Shown here: positions 15,190 through 17,914 of the stretch, piece by piece | Position numbering within the stretch: the first letter of the stretch is position 1 | How the letters are laid out: each line of letters begins with the position of its first letter | Origin: Acidobacteriota bacterium | GTDB lineage: Bacteria; Acidobacteriota; Terriglobia; UBA7540 | Length of the DNA stretch: 17,914 bases | Direction: 5' to 3' | Assembly (NCBI GenBank): GCA_021827245.1 | Contig: JAKAWN010000097.1 | Span: 1-17,914 of the forward strand | Made by a program: the position numbers and the translations under genes | The notes under the pieces: model-generated | What the model was told of the DNA's origin: nothing | The model's input: the letters and a program-made list of their open reading frames with translations, nothing else | Databases searched by the model: none

Positions 15190-16140
15190 TCAGTGTTGTG
15201 GCGTAGGAGGGCCCTTAAGCCGGCGGGATTTCCAGAAAACGCCCAGGCCTCGCAGGTAGGCATATAGCTTCTCGCCAGGCGAAAGCAGTTCCTGCGGCTC
15301 CGAGGCGATGGCCTTTTGGTTCCAGATCCGGCGCACCCGCCTCTTCAGCGCAGAAAACAGCCATTTCGCCGTCGCGCGCCGAAGGGTTTTCTCTTCCAGG
15401 AACAATTTCAGCGCAAACGCCACGCTGCCGGCGTAGAGTTGGGCATTGCGGACTCTCTGCTTCTCAACATCATCCTCAAAGAAATGCGTGACGGCTGCAG
15501 CGGGATTATGACGGATTCGGAAGCCGTGCTTGAGTACCTGGACATACATGTAGAACTCATCTCCTCCGCCAATTAACGATCCTGCGCCGAGATCCGGGGG
15601 AAAAAGAGCATAATTTTCTAGAAAGGCTTTGCGGAATGCCATGTTGCAGCCGAAGCCCACGGGTTCGCCGAGGATGTATTGATACCAGTTCGGATTGGAG
15701 GCGTCGAGACTCCAGGCGGAAAGGGCCCGTTCGCTGCCATAGTATCTGGCGACCTTCTCCGTGGCCAGCGAAACTGGGCCTGCGGGAATAACACGGCCGG
15801 TGACACAGGCAACCTTGGGGTCAGCAAAGCACTTTACAATCTCCTCCAGCCAGTTGCTGTCCGTGAGGACATCATCATCGACAAATACAAGGATATCCCC
15901 CTTGGCCCTGGCCACGGCATGATTGCGAGCATTCGAAACGCCGCGGCGAGGCTCGTTGAGTAACCTGACTGGAAACCTGGATACAACCTCGGCGAATGCC
16001 CCGTCTTCGGGCGCGTTCAAGACAACTATGATTTCGTAGTCAGGGTAGTTTTGAGCTTGAGCGGCCAGGCACTCCAGGCAGTGGGTTAGCATGGGCCTTA
16101 GGCCGCTTGTGCAAAGAATCACTGAAACGAACGGACGCAT
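15190..16140 (-). CDS. Family 2 glycosyltransferase
   Basis: A 316-residue GT-A fold enzyme of the GT2 type that would transfer a sugar from a nucleotide donor to an envelope glycan or similar acceptor. The N-terminus VSVILCTSGL begins the nucleotide-binding fold, RRGVSNARNHA (about 65-75) follows, and DDD at 88-90 in FVDDDVLTD is the metal/donor motif. GCNMAFRK (about 164-171) and GGGDEF (191-196) form the acceptor-side region with the probable base. The C-terminus is basic and helical without a clear membrane anchor. The frame continues upstream to a TTG at 16332, but those 64 residues resemble no glycosyltransferase, so ATG 16140 is preferred despite no clear ribosome-binding site. No other sugar genes are adjacent. 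Confidence 0.88.
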   Translation of the reverse strand: MRPFVSVILCTSGLRPMLTHCLECLAAQAQNYPDYEIIVVLNAPEDGAFAEVVSRFPVRLLNEPRRGVSNARNHAVARAKGDILVFVDDDVLTDSNWLEEIVKCFADPKVACVTGRVIPAGPVSLATEKVARYYGSERALSAWSLDASNPNWYQYILGEPVGFGCNMAFRKAFLENYALFPPDLGAGSLIGGGDEFYMYVQVLKHGFRIRHNPAAAVTHFFEDDVEKQRVRNAQLYAGSVAFALKLFLEEKTLRRATAKWLFSALKRRVRRIWNQKAIASEPQELLSPGEKLYAYLRGLGVFWKSRRLKGPPTPQH

Positions 16141-16423
16141 TGGGGAAGAACAGGCAAATTCCTTAGTCTTTAGCGAACGATTTGGCTGCAGCCTTGAGCT
16201 TTCACACGTGTCTTTCGATTTCCCTTTCCTCGCCAAACGGAGTTCCTTTTGGATTCTATCATCGTTATCAGATCCAATTAGGCCCAAAAAGCTTAGGCTT
16301 GGAGTAGCGAGTTGCCTGAACGGGCAATGCAATAATGACGAAGCGAATATTGTGCAGATTCACCATCCCTCGGTAACGCGAATGCCGCCAAAGGCCGCGA
16401 CGGGATGTGGGAACGTCCGTCAC

Positions 16424-16448
16424 AAAAAAGCCGGGCTGAAGCGCCCGG
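16424..16448 (-). terminator. Minus-strand intrinsic terminator
   Basis: Read on the minus strand, CCGGGC (16448-16443) and GCCCGG (16436-16431) form a perfect six-base GC stem with a six-base loop, followed one base later by six T residues (16429-16424). This is the most canonical terminator in the window. No minus-strand gene lies just upstream of it, since aroA there is on the plus strand. Confidence 0.6.
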
Positions 16449-16454
16449 TGTTCC

Positions 16455-16463
16455 TGCTATACT
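16455..16463 (+). promoter_or_regulatory. Extended -10 promoter candidate for aroA
   Basis: TG-C-TATACT (16455-16463) matches the extended -10 pattern, with five of six in the hexamer. The -35 is weak, as is usual for extended -10 promoters. Predicted transcription starts near 16470. A hairpin (ACACA 16464-16468 with TGTGT 16475-16479) lies at the predicted 5' end of a leader of about 218 bases. Confidence 0.38.
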
Positions 16464-16687
16464 ACACACGAATCTGTGTTTGGCGCATCACAATTTTGCG
16501 AAGGGAACTTCCTTTCGGGAGGCTGCAATTTCGGGGCGCGCGGAGCTTTCAGCATCATCAAAATACATCTGCGAATCGGATTGAAGCTCCCGCTTGAACA
16601 GGCTGCCGAGGCTCATTGAGGGATGGAGGTCCGGCAGACGACCGAAAAGATTCTGCTAATCGTTGAGTAACATGAAGGACGGTCTCA

Positions 16688-17914
16688 GTGAGCTCGACAA
16701 CATCAAGAACAGTTAAACGTGTCCAAAGCCTGGGGGGATCAGTCAGGATTCCCGGAGACAAATCAATCTCTCATCGTTACGCGATGTTGGCCGCTATTGC
16801 CGAAGGCACGAGCCGCATTCATTCCTTTGCGGAAAGTGCGGACTGCCAGAGCACGCTCGGGTGCCTGAAGCAGCTAGGAGTGAGGATCGAACGGCAGGGA
16901 ACCGACGTAACTGTGGCGGGAACAGGACTTGAAGGTTTGCGGGCGTCAGCCGAGCCGCTCGATGCCGGCAACTCGGGTTCGACCATCCGGATGATGGCAG
17001 GGATTCTTTCTGGCCACTCGTTTCGGACTGTGATTGGCGGTGACGCTTCACTTTCACGCCGTCCGATGAAGCGTATCATCGAACCGCTGACGCGCATGGG
17101 AGCGCGCATCCAGTCAATGGCAGGGGGCCTGCCGCCACTTACGATTGAGGGTGGAAGCCTTGTTCCCATTCGCTATGAGTTGCCCGTGGCCAGCGCCCAA
17201 GTGAAAACCGCCGTGTTGTTCGCGGGTCTTTACGCTGAGGGTCTAACCGAGGTTCTTGAGCCACACCGGACACGTGACCATACTGAAATCGCGCTCGAAC
17301 AGTTTGGCGTCGAAGTTGGCCGTCAAGATCGCACGATCAGCGCTCGAGGACGCGGTCGCCTGACGGCACAGGAACTCAGTGTACCAGGTGATATTTCTTC
17401 CGCCGCATTCCTTGTTGTGGCCGGCCTTCTGGTTCCCGGATCCGAGCTTACCTTCCAGGGCATCGGCCTGAATCCCACGCGGACCACGATCCTCGAGTTT
17501 CTGCGGTCGATCGGCGGGGACATCAATATCTTGAGTTGTGAAAGCCGCAATGGCGAAATGGTTGGCAGCCTTCGCGTGCGGGCGAGTTCGCTGCGGGGTG
17601 GTGAGGTACCCACGGAAATGATTCCCGGCCTCATCGATGAATTGCCAGTCCTGTCTGTTTTGGCAACTCAATGCCAGGAGGGCCTTGTCTTTCGTGGCGC
17701 TCAGGAACTGCGCTTCAAGGAAAGCGACAGAATCGCTGCAGTGGCCGAAAATCTTCGCAGGATGGGAGCCGAAGTTGAAGAGTTTCCCGACGGACTGAGG
17801 ATTCCGGGCCGGCAACCGTTGAAGGGTTCGGAGATTTCAAGCTATGGAGACCACCGCATCGCCATGGCCTTCGCTATCGCCGGCTTGATCGCTGACGGAA
17901 CCACCACGATCGGA
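16688..17914 (+). CDS. aroA: 3-phosphoshikimate 1-carboxyvinyltransferase (EPSP synthase), C-terminus cut by window edge
   Basis: The frame runs 409 codons to the window end without a stop; the family is usually about 430 residues, so only the last part is missing. The enzyme joins PEP to shikimate-3-phosphate in chorismate synthesis. Visible sites are K25 in PGDKSISHR, the NSGSTIR loop (95-101), RRPMKR (124-129), SAQVK (169-173), DHTE (197-200), GDISSAAF (234-241), NPTRT (262-266), D317 in DELP, KESDR (344-348) and YGDHRIAM (387-394). RPMxR, SAQxK and NxTR are features generally associated with class II enzymes. The start is GTG at 16688, with AAGGA eight bases upstream and an in-frame stop at 16673. 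The ATG at 16672 is in another frame. The position matching E. coli Pro101 is M102. Confidence 0.95.
   Translation, partial: MSSTTSRTVKRVQSLGGSVRIPGDKSISHRYAMLAAIAEGTSRIHSFAESADCQSTLGCLKQLGVRIERQGTDVTVAGTGLEGLRASAEPLDAGNSGSTIRMMAGILSGHSFRTVIGGDASLSRRPMKRIIEPLTRMGARIQSMAGGLPPLTIEGGSLVPIRYELPVASAQVKTAVLFAGLYAEGLTEVLEPHRTRDHTEIALEQFGVEVGRQDRTISARGRGRLTAQELSVPGDISSAAFLVVAGLLVPGSELTFQGIGLNPTRTTILEFLRSIGGDINILSCESRNGEMVGSLRVRASSLRGGEVPTEMIPGLIDELPVLSVLATQCQEGLVFRGAQELRFKESDRIAAVAENLRRMGAEVEEFPDGLRIPGRQPLKGSEISSYGDHRIAMAFAIAGLIADGTTTIG

Larger units (their letters stand above)
16141..16687. other. Intergenic region between divergent glycosyltransferase and aroA genes
   Basis: No supported gene lies in these 547 bases. 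They contain an ACACGTGT palindrome near 16204-16211, a minus-strand intrinsic terminator (16424-16448), an extended -10 on the plus strand (16455-16463) and a small hairpin just after it. The rest shows nothing recognisable. Confidence 0.55.

Noticed and set aside
16141..16332. 64-residue N-terminal extension of the glycosyltransferase from a TTG
   Set aside because: The extension is not glycosyltransferase-like, TTG has no ribosome-binding site, and the GT2 fold begins right after ATG 16140.
16091..16597. 168-codon plus-strand frame upstream of aroA
   Set aside because: It overlaps the 5' end of the glycosyltransferase gene, crosses the minus-strand terminator and the promoter candidate, and resembles no protein.

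Overview
The window reads as an ordinary chromosomal stretch of a moderately GC-rich Gram-negative-type bacterium. The mix of genes suggests an Acidobacteriota-like genome: a FecR protein with a tryptophan-rich DUF6600-like domain, a Memo-family protein, a split methylmalonyl-CoA mutase, and several exported or coiled-coil proteins of unknown function. That assignment is inferred from gene content only. No rRNA, tRNA, CRISPR array, insertion sequence or phage gene was recognised.

Layout. (1) 1-3293, plus strand: the tail of an unidentified gene, an enolase homologue with two altered active-site positions, an exported M48 metalloprotease, a small unknown protein and a DUF302 protein, closed by a candidate terminator near 3412-3429. 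(2) 3568-7297, plus strand: a YebC/PmpR-family protein, an exported unknown protein, and the large exported FecR/DUF6600-like protein. (3) 7342-8599, minus strand: a Memo-family protein with a promoter placed so that its mRNA would be leaderless, and an upstream 99-residue unknown protein. Their control region (8600-8767) holds back-to-back sigma70-like promoters. (4) 8768-12099, plus strand: a two-helix membrane protein, the catalytic subunit of methylmalonyl-CoA mutase, and a beta-CASP metallo-beta-lactamase-fold nuclease whose start overlaps the mutase stop. (5) 12100-12487: a non-coding leader with a palindrome, a promoter candidate, a tiny ORF, a terminator and a competing pairing, ahead of a 608-residue cytoplasmic coiled-coil protein (12488-14314). 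(6) 14466-16140, minus strand: an HD-domain protein and a family 2 glycosyltransferase. (7) 16688 to the window end, plus strand: aroA (EPSP synthase), cut by the edge and starting with GTG.

The genes do not form one pathway. Housekeeping functions (glycolysis-type enolase, shikimate aroA, propionate/methylmalonyl metabolism) are mixed with envelope proteins and small unknowns. The points most worth checking are the architecture of the 12.2-12.5 kb leader, the enolase substitutions, the apparently leaderless Memo gene, and an orphan minus-strand terminator upstream of aroA. No clearly new multi-gene system could be demonstrated from sequence alone.
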